64,000 nucleotides of DNA from Cellulomonas sp. Y8 (GCF_008033115.1 NZ_CP041203.1:1674001-1738000), one strand, 5' to 3'. Counted from the stretch's first letter, positions 24,889 to 33,235 are shown. Notes: generated by a model from the letters alone, not told the origin. Numbers and translations are program-made.

Positions 24889-25566
24889 TCAGGCTCGTGC
24901 GTCGTTGACGATGGCGTGTTCCCAGCACTGGCCGCAGCCGATGCCGCCGACCATCTGACGGGTGCCGCGGTGGGTGCAGTTGGCGCGGACGGTGGCGGCG
25001 AGCCGGTGGGTCTTCGTGAACCACCCGGTGCGCCGGCCGTCGGTGCGTGCGGGGACCGTGCGGGGGGTGCCGGTGGTGACGCCGCGAGCGAGGTCGACGG
25101 CGCTGGACAGCGGGAGCTGGCCGTCGTCGAGCATGGCCCGGGCCTCGTCGGGCAGGCGCAGCAGGGCCAGGCGGTCGCGGACGGTGTTCGGGGAGCGTCC
25201 GCTCTTGCGTGCGATGTCGGCGAACGGCACGCCGGCGTCGCGGAGCCGTGCGAACGCGGCCGCTTCCTCGAGCGGGGTGAGCGGGTCGTGCAGGGCGGCG
25301 ATGAGCATGAGGAAGAGGTGGTCGGTCCCGGTGCGGGTGCGCCGGGCGATGACGGGGATGACCTGGAGCCCGACGCGGCACGCGGCTTCGTAGCGGCGGT
25401 GGCCGTCGATGAGGCGGAACCGGCCCTCGGCGGACGGGGTGACGGTGATCGGGTGCAGGATCCCGACCTCGCGCACCGACGCGACCAATTCGTCCATGCC
25501 CCGCAGCTCGCGGCGGATGTTCTCGGGGTTCGGGACGATCCGCTCGATGGGCAGGGTGGTGGTCAT
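24889..25566 (-). CDS. ParB/RepB/Spo0J-family partition-type protein
   Basis: 225 residues. The ParB N-terminal domain is clear: IVPNPENIRRELRGMDELVASVREVGILHPITV, then the GRFRLIDGHRRYEAACRVG box, and a helix-turn-helix (VPFADIARKSGRSPNTVRDRLALL). It would bind plasmid partition or regulatory sites. No ParA is adjacent, so it may be a regulator rather than a true partition protein. The C-terminus has a Cys pair (GIGCGQCW). Its ATG overlaps the stop of the upstream gene. Confidence 0.8.
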   Translation of the reverse strand: MTTTLPIERIVPNPENIRRELRGMDELVASVREVGILHPITVTPSAEGRFRLIDGHRRYEAACRVGLQVIPVIARRTRTGTDHLFLMLIAALHDPLTPLEEAAAFARLRDAGVPFADIARKSGRSPNTVRDRLALLRLPDEARAMLDDGQLPLSSAVDLARGVTTGTPRTVPARTDGRRTGWFTKTHRLAATVRANCTHRGTRQMVGGIGCGQCWEHAIVNDARA

Positions 25567-26087
25567 GCCAGCACCTCCAGCTGCGCGGCGAGGTCGGCGT
25601 CGCGGAGCCGGCCGAGGGTGTGCAGCAGGCGCGCGGTGCTCCCGTCCTGGTGCGCGTCGGGGGCGATGATCGCGGGCAGCGCGGTGAGCACGGTGGGCGC
25701 GTGGGCGAGCAGGCCCGGGTCGGGCCGCCCTTCGGCGCGGGCGTAGAGCCCGTCTCGGACCTCGCGCGCGGGGCCTGCCGGCTGCGGTCCCCGCCGCCCG
25801 GTCAGTGCCCAGGACTGGCGGGCGTCGCGCAGTGCCTCGACCTGGCCGGCTCGGGCCTCGATCCAGTCCCAGATGCTCGCGGCGCGGGCGGGCCCTCTGG
25901 CGGGGGCATCGGGGCGGTGGTCGTCGTGGTCGTGGATCAGGGCGGCGAGCGCGGGCCGCAGTGCGGCGCCGCCGAGCGCCCACCGCGGGTCGCGGGCGCG
26001 GATGGTCTCGGCTTCGGCACGGGACCACAGCGCCCTGTAGGCGAGCTCGTCGACGACCTGGGCCTCGGTCGGGTCGGCGGGGTTCAC
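25563..26087 (-). CDS. Hypothetical protein coupled to the ParB-like gene
   Basis: 174 residues from a GTG overlapping the redoxin stop (GTGA). Helix-rich, Ala/Arg/Asp-rich, with WDWIEARAGQVEALRDARQSWAL and repeated Leu heptads near the C-terminus. No family recognised. Overlaps at both ends place it in a four-gene operon (26829 to 24889). Confidence 0.5.
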   Translation of the reverse strand: MNPADPTEAQVVDELAYRALWSRAEAETIRARDPRWALGGAALRPALAALIHDHDDHRPDAPARGPARAASIWDWIEARAGQVEALRDARQSWALTGRRGPQPAGPAREVRDGLYARAEGRPDPGLLAHAPTVLTALPAIIAPDAHQDGSTARLLHTLGRLRDADLAAQLEVLA

Positions 26088-26332
26088 GGCGCGACGCTCA
26101 CGTGCGCGTGGTCGGCGAGGGCGGTGACGCGGTCGGGGCGGTACCCGGACCAGTGCTGGCCGTCGGCGACGACGACGGGCGACTGCAGGTGCCCCAGGCC
26201 CATGACGTAGCCGCGGGCGACGGCGTCGGTGGTGATGTCGACGATCTCGTACTGCAGGCCGGCCTTGTCCAGGGCGCGGTAGGTCGCGTCGCACTGCACG
26301 CAATCGGGCTTGCTGTAGACGGTGATGTTCAC
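26084..26332 (-). CDS. NrdH/glutaredoxin-like protein
   Basis: 82 residues from a GTG giving NITVYSKPDCVQC, the thioredoxin-fold start with a CVQC redox motif at residues 10-13, followed by DITTDAVARGYVMGLGHLQSPVVVADG with the cis-Pro, and SGYRPDRV, the NrdH-type C-terminal signature. It may reduce ribonucleotide reductase or other partners. NrdH-like genes are common on actinobacterial plasmids and phages. Confidence 0.8.
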   Translation of the reverse strand: MNITVYSKPDCVQCDATYRALDKAGLQYEIVDITTDAVARGYVMGLGHLQSPVVVADGQHWSGYRPDRVTALADHAHVSVAP

Positions 26333-26379
26333 GGCGGTTCTCCTGTCGGGTGGGCGGCTGACAGGGCGAGCGGGTCGGG

Positions 26380-26829
26380 TCAGCGGCGGGTGAGGCGTCG
26401 CACGATGTGGGTCAGCCCGCGGCGGGGCGCAGGGCTGGAGGCCGGTGCGGGAGCCGGGCACCCGGCGGCGCGCCACTGCGCGATGAGCTCGTCCCTGTCG
26501 GCGCGTGCGTCCTCGACGGTGTCGGCGGCCATGTAGCGCTGCTTCCAGGCGTTGTACGCGGGGAGGTCCACGCTCCGGAGCCAGACCTGGGCGAGCGCGC
26601 TGGCCCGGTGAGTGCCGATCTGGACGGCCGGGGTGGGGCGCTGGTCGCCGTGCCCGGAGTCGGCGACGACGCGGGCGGCGATGACGCAGACGGGGCCGGC
26701 TGCGCAGTCGATGTGGGTGCGCAGGTAGGTGAGGACGTCGGCGTGGATGTCAGCGGCCGTCTCACTACCGTAGGCCTCGGCCCAGGCGGCGGTGTCGATC
26801 TCGACGGTGAGGTTCAAGGTGGTGCGCAT
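26380..26829 (-). CDS. Hypothetical plasmid protein, first gene of the ParB operon
   Basis: 149 residues from ATG 26829 with an excellent GGAGGACACC ribosome site. It begins MRTTLNLTVEIDTAAWAEAYG, then a Val-rich strand (GPVCVIAARVVADSG) and a helical C-terminus ending in a basic tail. No family recognised. It probably begins the operon that runs through the redoxin to the ParB-like gene. Confidence 0.55.
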   Translation of the reverse strand: MRTTLNLTVEIDTAAWAEAYGSETAADIHADVLTYLRTHIDCAAGPVCVIAARVVADSGHGDQRPTPAVQIGTHRASALAQVWLRSVDLPAYNAWKQRYMAADTVEDARADRDELIAQWRAAGCPAPAPASSPAPRRGLTHIVRRLTRR

Positions 26830-27111
26830 GGTGTCCTCCTGGTCAAAGCCGGTTGGTTCCGGCGCCGGTGGCCTCGGTGCGGCTGGCCATCGCTTCGATA
26901 GCCGGAGGCCCATGTCGCAGAGCCGTGGGGGTCAAGGGCCAGACCGACCGACCCAGCCACCGCAGGTGCGGAGCACCTTCCCCGGCCACGTGCTCGAGGT
27001 GATCGGCCCTTGACGCCCACGGCGGCGCGACAACGATCAGCGGCTCGGATCGATGGGCCCGCAGGTGACCCGCACGCCGTCCGGGACCACAGCCCCGGGC
27101 GGGCGCGCGTC

Positions 27112-27142
27112 GCCGGGGTCCGGGGCCGGAGGCCCTGGCGGT
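27112..27142. repeat. GGAGGCCC repeat, copy 1
   Basis: Centred on GGGGCCGGAGGCCCTGGC; a ~28-nt identical core recurs at 29032, 32013 and 33205. The core forms a short stem with a GGA loop. Confidence 0.7.
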
Positions 27143-27222
27143 GGGCCGCGCCGCCCGCGGCGGACGCGGCGCACCACGTGCCACAGGTGCCACCGACGCC
27201 TGCGAGGCCGTGCACAGGTTGC

Positions 27223-27360
27223 GCGTCGCGAACCGCCGCCTGACCCCCTGAGGTGACGGCGCGGCCTGTGTGCGGGCGCCTGTTGGGTCCCGTCGTCCAC
27301 CTGTGTACGCCGAGAGCCGCGCAGCGATGGAGCTCGCGGCGTGCCCAGGTGGGCGAGGGG
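27223..27360 (+). repeat. ~140-bp direct repeat, left copy
   Basis: About 80 percent identical by eye to 28857-28998. Shared blocks include GAACCGCCGCCTGACC, GTGACGGCGCG, CGTCGTCCACCTGTGT and GCTCGCGGCGTGCCC. Confidence 0.7.
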
Positions 27361-27604
27361 TGCAGCTCGGCGACACCTCCCCTCGCGTCCGGCTCCAGAG
27401 GGCCTGCGGCGCCCCGGTCCGCCTGGTCGATGCACCCGACCAGGCACGCGGCGTAGGCACGAGCCTGTTCATCGGATGTTCATCAAGACCAGGCCCCGCA
27501 CCCCTGGATCGGCGGAACACTCCAGGCACGGAGAGCCGCTCCGGGGCGTGATGAGCCGGCATCTGGGCGTCGCGCATAGGTTCGAGGCATGGGGGCTAGT
27601 CGAG

Positions 27605-28234
27605 ATGGCGAGACGAACGAAGACAGGTCGGACCGTGGCTGCGATGACGGTGGCCGCGCTGCTCGGCCTCACCGGGCTCAACGCCGCGTCGGCCGGGGTG
27701 GACCCGGGGCCGCCGGTCGATGAGTACGGACTGACGGCTCAGGAGCGCGCCTGGATCGAGGTGCCGGAGGGCGCGGACGTCGAGAAGACGGTGTCACCCG
27801 AGGGCGACGTTCAGGTCACGGTGACCAGCAAGATGGCCGCGGACGACCCGCGGAACCAGCCGGTGGATGAGGCCTCGGTGACCACGTCGGCTGACGGCAC
27901 CGTGACGATCGTCCAGCCGCTGGCTGCGGGCTGCACCCAGACGGCGAGCATCAACACGCCCTCGATCACCAACCGCACCTTGCCGGTGAAGGCGACGCTC
28001 GCGATCAGCGTTGGGTGCGCGTCCAGCGTCTACTTCGACGCGGAGGGGTGGGCCCCGGACTCGATCTCGGACAAGAAGCAGATCAGCGCTGGTGGCGTCG
28101 TGAGCCCGGGGGGCAGCACGACGGTCTCGACGTCGTACTCGTGCGCCGAGAACTTCCGGTACTGGACGAACTACAACCGCGCGAGCATCGGTTCGGTGCT
28201 CGCGCAGTCGGCACGCACGTGGCTTCGGTGCTGA
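27605..28234 (+). CDS. Secreted protein of unknown function
   Basis: 209 residues from ATG 27605 with a signal peptide (RTVAAMTVAALLGLTGLNAASA). The mature protein is rich in Thr/Ser/Val and has two cysteine pairs (GCTQTAS, VGCASSV, SCAENF, terminal WLRC), suggesting a disulfide-bonded beta domain. Function unknown. The next gene begins 2 nt after its stop, and both lie between two long direct repeats. Confidence 0.55.
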   Translation: MARRTKTGRTVAAMTVAALLGLTGLNAASAGVDPGPPVDEYGLTAQERAWIEVPEGADVEKTVSPEGDVQVTVTSKMAADDPRNQPVDEASVTTSADGTVTIVQPLAAGCTQTASINTPSITNRTLPVKATLAISVGCASSVYFDAEGWAPDSISDKKQISAGGVVSPGGSTTVSTSYSCAENFRYWTNYNRASIGSVLAQSARTWLRC

Positions 28235-28235
28235 G

Positions 28236-28652
28236 ATGACACCCATGGACACTAAGCAGCACGACGCGCCCGGCGCGACGACAGCGCACCGGTCCATCAC
28301 CCCGGTGACGTTCGTCGCCGGCCTCCTGACCGGCATCGTGGGCTACCTGGCGGTGTCGGCGGCAACATGGGCTGCGGTCGAACCGCCGCACGCCTCGGCT
28401 CGTCTCGGCAGCTTCGGCCTCCTCGCCGCGCTCTTGGCCGCGGGGACGGTCGTGCTGGCGAGGACTGCGTTCGTGAGTGCGGCGACCGCGGGGCTCACGG
28501 TGGTAATCCTGGCGTTCATCGCTGCGGTGTCACCCGAGCGAATGCCCGACGCAGGCGTCAACTTCGTACTGGCCGGCGGGACCTCGGTGACCGGGTTTGT
28601 GCTTGGGGCCTGCATTCTGTCAATGTCGACCGGCCGAGCGGCACGGCGATAA
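28236..28652 (+). CDS. Four-helix membrane protein of unknown function
   Basis: 138 residues with hydrophobic segments near residues 25-47, 58-75, 80-97 and 110-128 (for example PVTFVAGLLTGIVGYLAVSAATWAA). No family recognised. It starts 2 nt after the secreted protein gene, so the two are one operon and may act together at the cell surface. Confidence 0.5.
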   Translation: MTPMDTKQHDAPGATTAHRSITPVTFVAGLLTGIVGYLAVSAATWAAVEPPHASARLGSFGLLAALLAAGTVVLARTAFVSAATAGLTVVILAFIAAVSPERMPDAGVNFVLAGGTSVTGFVLGACILSMSTGRAARR

Positions 28653-28856
28653 AGGCACCTTCGGTGCATCCCCGTCGCAGGTGTGGATGAGGCGCAACTG
28701 GATGCTGCGACTCCCCAACCCTGCCGGGAGTCCAAGGGGCCGGCGGCCCCTTGGGCTGTCCGGTAGGCGCTCGGTGCGGGCCACCCGCGCACGGCCGCCC
28801 GAGGTGTCCGACCTTCGCGGGCCGGGCACCGCCCGGCTGGAAGGCCGTACTCAGCT

Positions 28857-28998
28857 CGCGCGACACGAACCGCCGCCTGACCTCCTAAGGTGACGGCGCG
28901 ACCTGGGGTGGGGGCGCCTGCTGGGGCACGTCGTCCACCTGTGTGCGCCGCGAGCCGCGCAGCGATAGCGCTCGCGGCGTGCCCGGGTGGGCGAGGGG
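28857..28998 (+). repeat. ~140-bp direct repeat, right copy
   Basis: Pairs with 27223-27360 in the same orientation, enclosing a 1.5-kb segment with the secreted and membrane protein genes. Confidence 0.7.
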
Positions 28999-29031
28999 TG
29001 TAACGGGCCGGACGGCTACGGGCTGGTCATC

Positions 29032-29060
29032 GCCGGGGTCCGGGGCCGGAGGCCCTGGCC
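29032..29060. repeat. GGAGGCCC repeat, copy 2
   Basis: Same core as 27112-27142, then diverges into CGCGGGCGCC. Confidence 0.7.
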
Positions 29061-29207
29061 GCGGGCGCCTGCGCCCGCGGCGCACGGGGTCCGCGACGGC
29101 CGGGCGACGGCAGCGACGGCCACCTGTCCTCGCGTCGGCGCCCGGCCAGCGGCCCTCGCCGGCTCGATGCCGGCGAGGGCCGCGCACCGCCCGGGGGGTG
29201 GGGGGCT

Positions 29208-29242
29208 GCGGTGCCCGGCTGCGGTGTGCGGCCGGGCACCGC
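29208..29242 (-). terminator. Hairpin downstream of the ArdC-like gene
   Basis: Perfect 12-bp stem GCGGTGCCCGGC / GCCGGGCACCGC, 11-nt loop, 7 nt past the minus-strand stop. Confidence 0.55.
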
Positions 29243-29248
29243 GGTTGG

Positions 29249-30154
29249 TCAGGCGACGGCGTCGAGGTCGGCGGGGGTGGTGGTGATGGCGTCGGCGATG
29301 ACGTGCACGGCGCGCAGCACGTTGGCGGCGGTCGAGCGGATGAGGTCGGTGTCGGCGTCGGACCATCCGGCGACGTACCCGATGGTGTAGGCGCTGGTGT
29401 CGAGGCCGAGCAGTCCGGCCACGACGTAGGCGACGGACTCGGCCTCGGTCTCGTAGGTGCCTCGGTGCTGCTGGTACTCCCCGGGCTCCAGGTCGCCGTG
29501 CAGGAACGCGTGGGCTGCCTCGTGCAGCGCGGTCTTGGCGGCCTGCGCGGGCTCGACTCCTGCGGCGATGACCACGCGCCGGGTCTTGAAGTCGGTGAAC
29601 CCGCCCAGGCCCGGCGGCAGCGCCTCGCGCTCGACGCGCCAACCGTCGGCGGTCAGATAGTCGCTCACGGCGGTGAGCACGCCGAGGTCGTCGGCACCGG
29701 TGAGGGTCTTCGTCAGGTCGGCGGGGTCGGCGGCGTCGGGGTTGGACGGGTCGGTCTGGGCGATGTCGAACACGGACAGCACGGGGAACCAGACGCGGCG
29801 GCGCTGGCCGTTCTCGTCGGTGTGCGTGAGGTCGTCCGGGGCGTCGGCGTCGTCGGTGATCTTCGCGGTGGCGTACCCGAAGATGCGGATGGCCTTCTCG
29901 CCCTTGCGGACCTGGCGGCCGCGGGCCTGCCACTGTCGGAACCCGGCGACGCGGGTCGCGTCGGGCCGCTGGGACCAGATGAGCAGCAGGTTGTTCAGCG
30001 AGTAGGCGTGGAACCCGCTGGACAGGTCGAGGAACGCGCGCCACTGGTCGCTGTCGCGCAGGGTCTCGACCTGCTCGGCGATGCTGGCGTGCAGGGCGGT
30101 GGCCTGCTCGCGGCGCTGCTCGGGGGTGGTGCGGGTGATGATCTTGCGGGCCAT
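29249..30154 (-). CDS. ardC: ArdC-like antirestriction protein with zincin domain
   Basis: 301 residues. The N-terminal ArdC domain (LRDSDQWRAFLDLSSGFHAYSLNNLLLIWSQRP ... VAGFRQWQARGRQVRKGEKAIRIFGY) binds single-stranded DNA in homologues. The C-terminal part has ALHEAAHAFLHGD and TYETEAESVAYVVAGLLGL, an IrrE/ImmA-type HExxH metalloprotease core. It would protect incoming plasmid DNA from restriction. Transcription starts behind a structured leader shared with two other genes. Confidence 0.85.
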   Translation of the reverse strand: MARKIITRTTPEQRREQATALHASIAEQVETLRDSDQWRAFLDLSSGFHAYSLNNLLLIWSQRPDATRVAGFRQWQARGRQVRKGEKAIRIFGYATAKITDDADAPDDLTHTDENGQRRRVWFPVLSVFDIAQTDPSNPDAADPADLTKTLTGADDLGVLTAVSDYLTADGWRVEREALPPGLGGFTDFKTRRVVIAAGVEPAQAAKTALHEAAHAFLHGDLEPGEYQQHRGTYETEAESVAYVVAGLLGLDTSAYTIGYVAGWSDADTDLIRSTAANVLRAVHVIADAITTTPADLDAVA

Positions 30155-30702
30155 GACGGGTTCCTCCTCGCGTCGGGTTGGTGGGCCGGTGAGCGCTGGG
30201 CTTGCCAGGCCTCACCGGCGTGCGCGAGGTGCCGCGCCGTCCGCGTCGGGGCCCCGCGCGGGGACGGGCGGGGGTGAGGGATCGCATGCCGGCGCGCAGT
30301 GTCGGTGTGGGATCGCTCAGGCCCGCACGGCATCGGGTGGGGTGCGGGCGGGGTGGTACCGGCCCTGGCGAGCCGCGATGGCCGGGCACGACGGGACCGA
30401 CCGGCGCGCTGGGAGGGTGCTGCGCGCCGTAGGCGCGTCGGGCGTCAGCTGGTGCCGTCTGCCGGCGCCGGCTGAGCATCTTGGGCGGGCGGGCACCTAC
30501 GGCACCCCGGACAGGTGGTCGGCTGGGTGTACGCAACAGACGGATGAGTCGCTACGGTGCCGTCCGGCGGCGTCCCGGACCCGATCGCGGGCGCCGTCCT
30601 CGCTGGTCGGAGCCGTGGAGGGTCGGCTCCGCCCAGCGAGCACGACCCAGGTGTGAGGTTCTCGCCCTTGCCGGACTCGACGACCTGTCGGGACCGTCGG
30701 GC
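30155..30702. other. Leader region of the ArdC-like gene; no gene
   Basis: About 550 bp. The half next to ardC carries conserved leader blocks also found near 33000-33195 and 34925-35225; the rest shows nothing recognisable. Confidence 0.5.
30185..30219 (-). promoter_or_regulatory. Conserved 5' leader hairpin, copy A (ardC-like gene)
   Basis: GCCGGTGAG / CTCACCGGC stem with a 17-nt loop, 31 nt before the ATG. A TACCGGCC...GCGATGGCC block (30357-30382) and GCGCGCC-GTA-GGCGCG (near 30420-30437) lie further upstream, as in copies B and C. Confidence 0.7.
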
Positions 30703-31101
30703 ATGGCTCGCAACGACGCGAAGATGCAGACGGTCGAGGTCCTGACGACGAACGGCGTGCTGTTCTGCCCCGGAGGGCGGACGCCGCTCGACCCGGAGGA
30801 CGCCGCCCGGGTGTACGAGCTCCTGGTCGACGCCGAGGCCGTTCTCGCGCCCCCGCCGGGCGCCGGCGGACCGGCGGCGGTCGACGAGGCGTGGATCCGC
30901 GACCGGGACCGCGGAGAGGACGCCCGGACCCTGACCCTGGTGGTCCTGACGTCGCGGGCGGTGCTGCAGTGCGGGCAGCCGCTGGCGGTCGACGAGGCGC
31001 TGTGCGTCTACGAGCTGCTAGTGACCGAGCACAGGGTGCTGGTGCCGGGCCGCGGCACGTTCCTGCCGGAGCAGTGGGTGCAGGCCCGGGCCTGCCGGTG
31101 A
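30703..31101 (+). CDS. Hypothetical protein with an internal duplication
   Basis: 132 residues from ATG 30703. Two similar halves: VEVLTTNGVLFCPGGRTPLDPEDAARVYELLVDAEAVL and LVVLTSRAVLQCGQPLAVDEALCVYELLVTEHRVLVPG, each a strand-turn-helix unit with one Cys. No known family. The duplication suggests an intramolecular dimer of a small regulator-like fold. It stands alone on the plus strand. Confidence 0.5.
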   Translation: MARNDAKMQTVEVLTTNGVLFCPGGRTPLDPEDAARVYELLVDAEAVLAPPPGAGGPAAVDEAWIRDRDRGEDARTLTLVVLTSRAVLQCGQPLAVDEALCVYELLVTEHRVLVPGRGTFLPEQWVQARACR

Positions 31102-31193
31102 CCGCGACCGCAGCGATGGCCGCGGTCATCAAGCGGATCGTGTGGGCCCGGGACGCGGGCGTCGCTCATGTGCCGGGTAGTCCGGTGACGACG

Positions 31194-31226
31194 AAGGCTC
31201 GTTCACCGAGCCGGTGAACGAGCCTT
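31194..31226. terminator. Bidirectional hairpin between convergent genes
   Basis: Perfect 15-bp stem AAGGCTCGTTCACCG / CGGTGAACGAGCCTT with loop AGC, between genes ending at 31101 (+) and 31280 (-). Confidence 0.7.
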
Positions 31227-31279
31227 GGTCGTACTCGCGCGGGCGCCCAGGAGACTCTGGTCTCAGAAGGCGCGGTGCG

Positions 31280-31783
31280 TCATCGCAGGCTGACGGCGAT
31301 GACGTCGGTGACCCTGTCGAAGAGGTTGGTGCTGTTCGGGCCGACCTCGGGGCTCACGATCCCGTTGGCGAACCTGACCTTGGCGGTCCAGCTGCCGGAC
31401 GTGTACTTGGTGCGAGCCGGCCAGTTGCCCCGCATCGTTCCGGCGCCGGTGAAGCCGTAGTTGGCGTTGGGCACCCCGGTGCCGAACAGGCACATGTTGC
31501 CGGTCTTGCACACGTTCGAGGAGGTCGTGAGCGGCGACACCAGGGACTGACCGGTCTCGACCGAGATGACCTCGCCGTTCGACGGGTTGCTCGTGATCGT
31601 CTTCGACTCGTCGGACAGGATGAACGCCTCGAGGTCAGCGGACGTCTCGACACCCGGGACGTTCACCTCGATGCCGTCGATGACGGTCGCGTCGGTGTCG
31701 TCGTCGGCGATCGCGGCCTGGCCGGAGATGGCCAGGACTCCTGCGCACGTGGCCACGGCGATGATGGAACGGAAAGAGCGCAT
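31280..31783 (-). CDS. Secreted protein of unknown function
   Basis: 167 residues from ATG 31783 with a signal peptide (FRSIIAVATCAGVLAISGQAAIA). The mature part is acidic at first, then has a Cys pair (NVCKTGNMCLFG) and a Gly/Asn/Thr-rich stretch resembling small actinobacterial peptidase-inhibitor-like secreted proteins, but no firm family. It has its own palindrome-rich promoter region. Confidence 0.55.
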   Translation of the reverse strand: MRSFRSIIAVATCAGVLAISGQAAIADDDTDATVIDGIEVNVPGVETSADLEAFILSDESKTITSNPSNGEVISVETGQSLVSPLTTSSNVCKTGNMCLFGTGVPNANYGFTGAGTMRGNWPARTKYTSGSWTAKVRFANGIVSPEVGPNSTNLFDRVTDVIAVSLR

Positions 31784-31809
31784 GCGGAAAAGCCCCCTGA
31801 AAAAGTACA

Positions 31810-31839
31810 TTCCGCGCGCCAATTGGCGCCCAGGCGGAA
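31810..31839 (-). promoter_or_regulatory. Nested palindrome upstream of the secreted protein
   Basis: GCGCCAATTGGCGC (31816-31829) is a perfect 14-bp palindrome enclosed by TTCCGC / GCGGAA, about 30 bp before the start codon; a likely repressor operator. Confidence 0.5.
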
Positions 31840-32012
31840 CGTAGCAGGTCAGAGCGCTGCGTCGAGGGACTTTCGCTCTGTGGATCGCGAACCGCGGGCA
31901 GGCGTCCGGATGCGAGGTCCCGGATCGGGCTCGAGCGTGTTCCTGCTGGAGCGGCCCCCCGGACCGCGGCCTCGATGAACAGGATGCGGTGGCCGGCTGC
32001 GGGCTGCTCGCC

Positions 32013-32042
32013 GCCGGGGTCCGGGGCCGGAGGCCCTGGCGG
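32013..32042. repeat. GGAGGCCC repeat, copy 3
   Basis: Same core as the other copies, followed by a CCGGCGCTCGATGCGC block that also follows copy 4. Confidence 0.7.
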
Positions 32043-32141
32043 TCGGTACCGGCGCTCGATGCGCACGGCGCCGGCCATGTGCGCGCCGAGGCGAGCCCCG
32101 CGCCGGGTCGTCCACATCACCGGGCGCGGGGCTCACGGGCG

Positions 32142-32561
32142 CTACTCGCGCGGCCCGTCGTACAGGTCGCACGCTTGGCCGTGTCGGTCGAACGGGTCGG
32201 GTGGGTAGCAGCCGTACGCCGGTGGGGACTCTTCGTCGGGCTCGGGGCTCGTCCACCGTTGGGCGACCCAGGGGGCTGCGTCCTCGACGGTGCGGTGGTG
32301 GCGGGCGGCGTCGTCGGCGACGGCGGCCTGACCGGCCCACTGGTCGGGGGTGTACTCGATGCTGAGCACGTCGCCGTCGTCGTCGCGGGTCAGGCCGATG
32401 GTGGTCTCGTCGGGCAGGACGGTGATGGCGACCAGGCACCATCCGCTGGTCTGCGCGACGGCGACGGGCAGCCCGTGGGCGGCGATCGCGACGACGATCG
32501 CGGCGATGCCTTGGGCGTCGGCCTCGGCGCGGAGCTTCGCTTGGTAGTCGTCGGCGGGCAT
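32142..32561 (-). CDS. Hypothetical plasmid protein, 139 residues
   Basis: Starts at ATG 32561, whose first base overlaps the stop of the upstream gene (TGATG). Acidic protein: MPADDYQAKLRAEADAQGIAAIVVAIAAHGLPVAVAQTSGWCLVAI, later YTPDQWAGQAAVADDAARHHRTVEDAAPWV. No family recognised. Coupled to the gene at 32561-32998. Confidence 0.55.
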   Translation of the reverse strand: MPADDYQAKLRAEADAQGIAAIVVAIAAHGLPVAVAQTSGWCLVAITVLPDETTIGLTRDDDGDVLSIEYTPDQWAGQAAVADDAARHHRTVEDAAPWVAQRWTSPEPDEESPPAYGCYPPDPFDRHGQACDLYDGPRE

Positions 32562-32998
32562 CACGGGGTCTGCCCGTCGATGAGGGCGAGGATCGGTGCG
32601 ACGGGCTCGGGGAGCCGCCAGGCGTCGACGGCGGGGTGCGCGGCGAGCACGTCGCACGGTCCGTCCTCGGCGAACAGCGCGGTGATGACGGTGGTGGCCG
32701 TCTCACGGTCGGCGCCGTAGACGTCGAACGCGACGACGACGGTGTGCTCGGGGTAGGGGATGGGCAGCGGGCTGACCTGGTCGTCGGCGTCGGCGTCGCG
32801 GTCGTCGTCGTCGTCGACGCGCACGGTGGAGCCGGTGCCGTCGGGCCGGGCGTAGACCACGGTCCACGAGCGGGTGGGGTCGTCGTGCGCGGTGATGGCG
32901 GTGACGTTGGCGTGCATGAGGCCGTTGCCGTCGGGCGTGACGGCCAGCAGGCGCTCACCGGTCCAGTAGGGGGGTCAGGGCTGGGTGGTGCGGGTCAT
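32561..32998 (-). pseudogene. Hypothetical plasmid gene with in-frame TGA at codon 8
   Basis: ATG 32998 has a fine GAGAGGACCACC ribosome site and lies behind leader copy B, but reads MTRTTQP then TGA (32975-32977). The same frame continues as natural protein (PPYWTGERLLAVTPDGNGLMHANV...) to the stop at 32561. Without read-through, translation must restart at ATG 32917 (118 residues), which has no ribosome site. A point mutation or sequencing error at codon 8 is likely. Function unknown. Confidence 0.5.
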
Positions 32999-33042
32999 GG
33001 TGGTCCTCTCGATGGTGGCGGGGTCGACCCGGTGGTGGGTCG

Positions 33043-33077
33043 GCCGGTGAGCGCTGGGCTTGCCCGGCCTCACCGGC
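33043..33077 (-). promoter_or_regulatory. Conserved 5' leader hairpin, copy B
   Basis: GCCGGTGAG / CTCACCGGC stem, 17-nt loop, 45 nt before ATG 32998. GATACCGGCC (33113-33122) and GCGCGCC-GCT-GGCGCG (near 33177-33192) blocks follow upstream. Confidence 0.7.
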
Positions 33078-33204
33078 GGGCGCGAGGCAGCGGGTGGGAA
33101 GGCCACGGGCTGATACCGGCCTGGCGAGACGCGATGGCCACGTGGCGTGCGGCCGGGCCGGGCGCCAGATAGGTGCTGCGCGCCGCTGGCGCGACCGCCC
33201 CTTG

Positions 33205-33235
33205 GCCGGGGTCCGGGGCCGGAGGCCCTGGCGGT
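33205..33235. repeat. GGAGGCCC repeat, copy 4
   Basis: Same core; sits directly upstream of leader B. Confidence 0.7.

Larger units (their letters stand above)
26830..27604. other. Long non-coding stretch with dispersed repeats
   Basis: About 775 bp without a supported gene. It contains one copy of the GGGGCCGGAGGCCC-centred repeat (27112-27142) and the left copy of a ~140-bp repeat (27223-27360). Confidence 0.5.
28653..29248. other. Non-coding stretch with dispersed repeats and terminators
   Basis: About 600 bp without a supported gene. It holds the right ~140-bp repeat, one GGAGGCCC repeat, and hairpins at 29157-29179 (CTCGCCGGC-N5-GCCGGCGAG) and 29208-29242. Confidence 0.45.
31784..32141. 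other. Non-coding stretch: palindromic promoter region and one repeat copy
   Basis: About 360 bp, no gene supported. It holds the nested palindrome at 31810-31839 and the GGAGGCCC repeat at 32013-32042. Confidence 0.45.

Noticed and set aside
27341..27604. Plus-strand extension of the secreted protein gene
   Set aside because: The signal peptide begins just after ATG 27605, and the upstream frame runs through repeat DNA.
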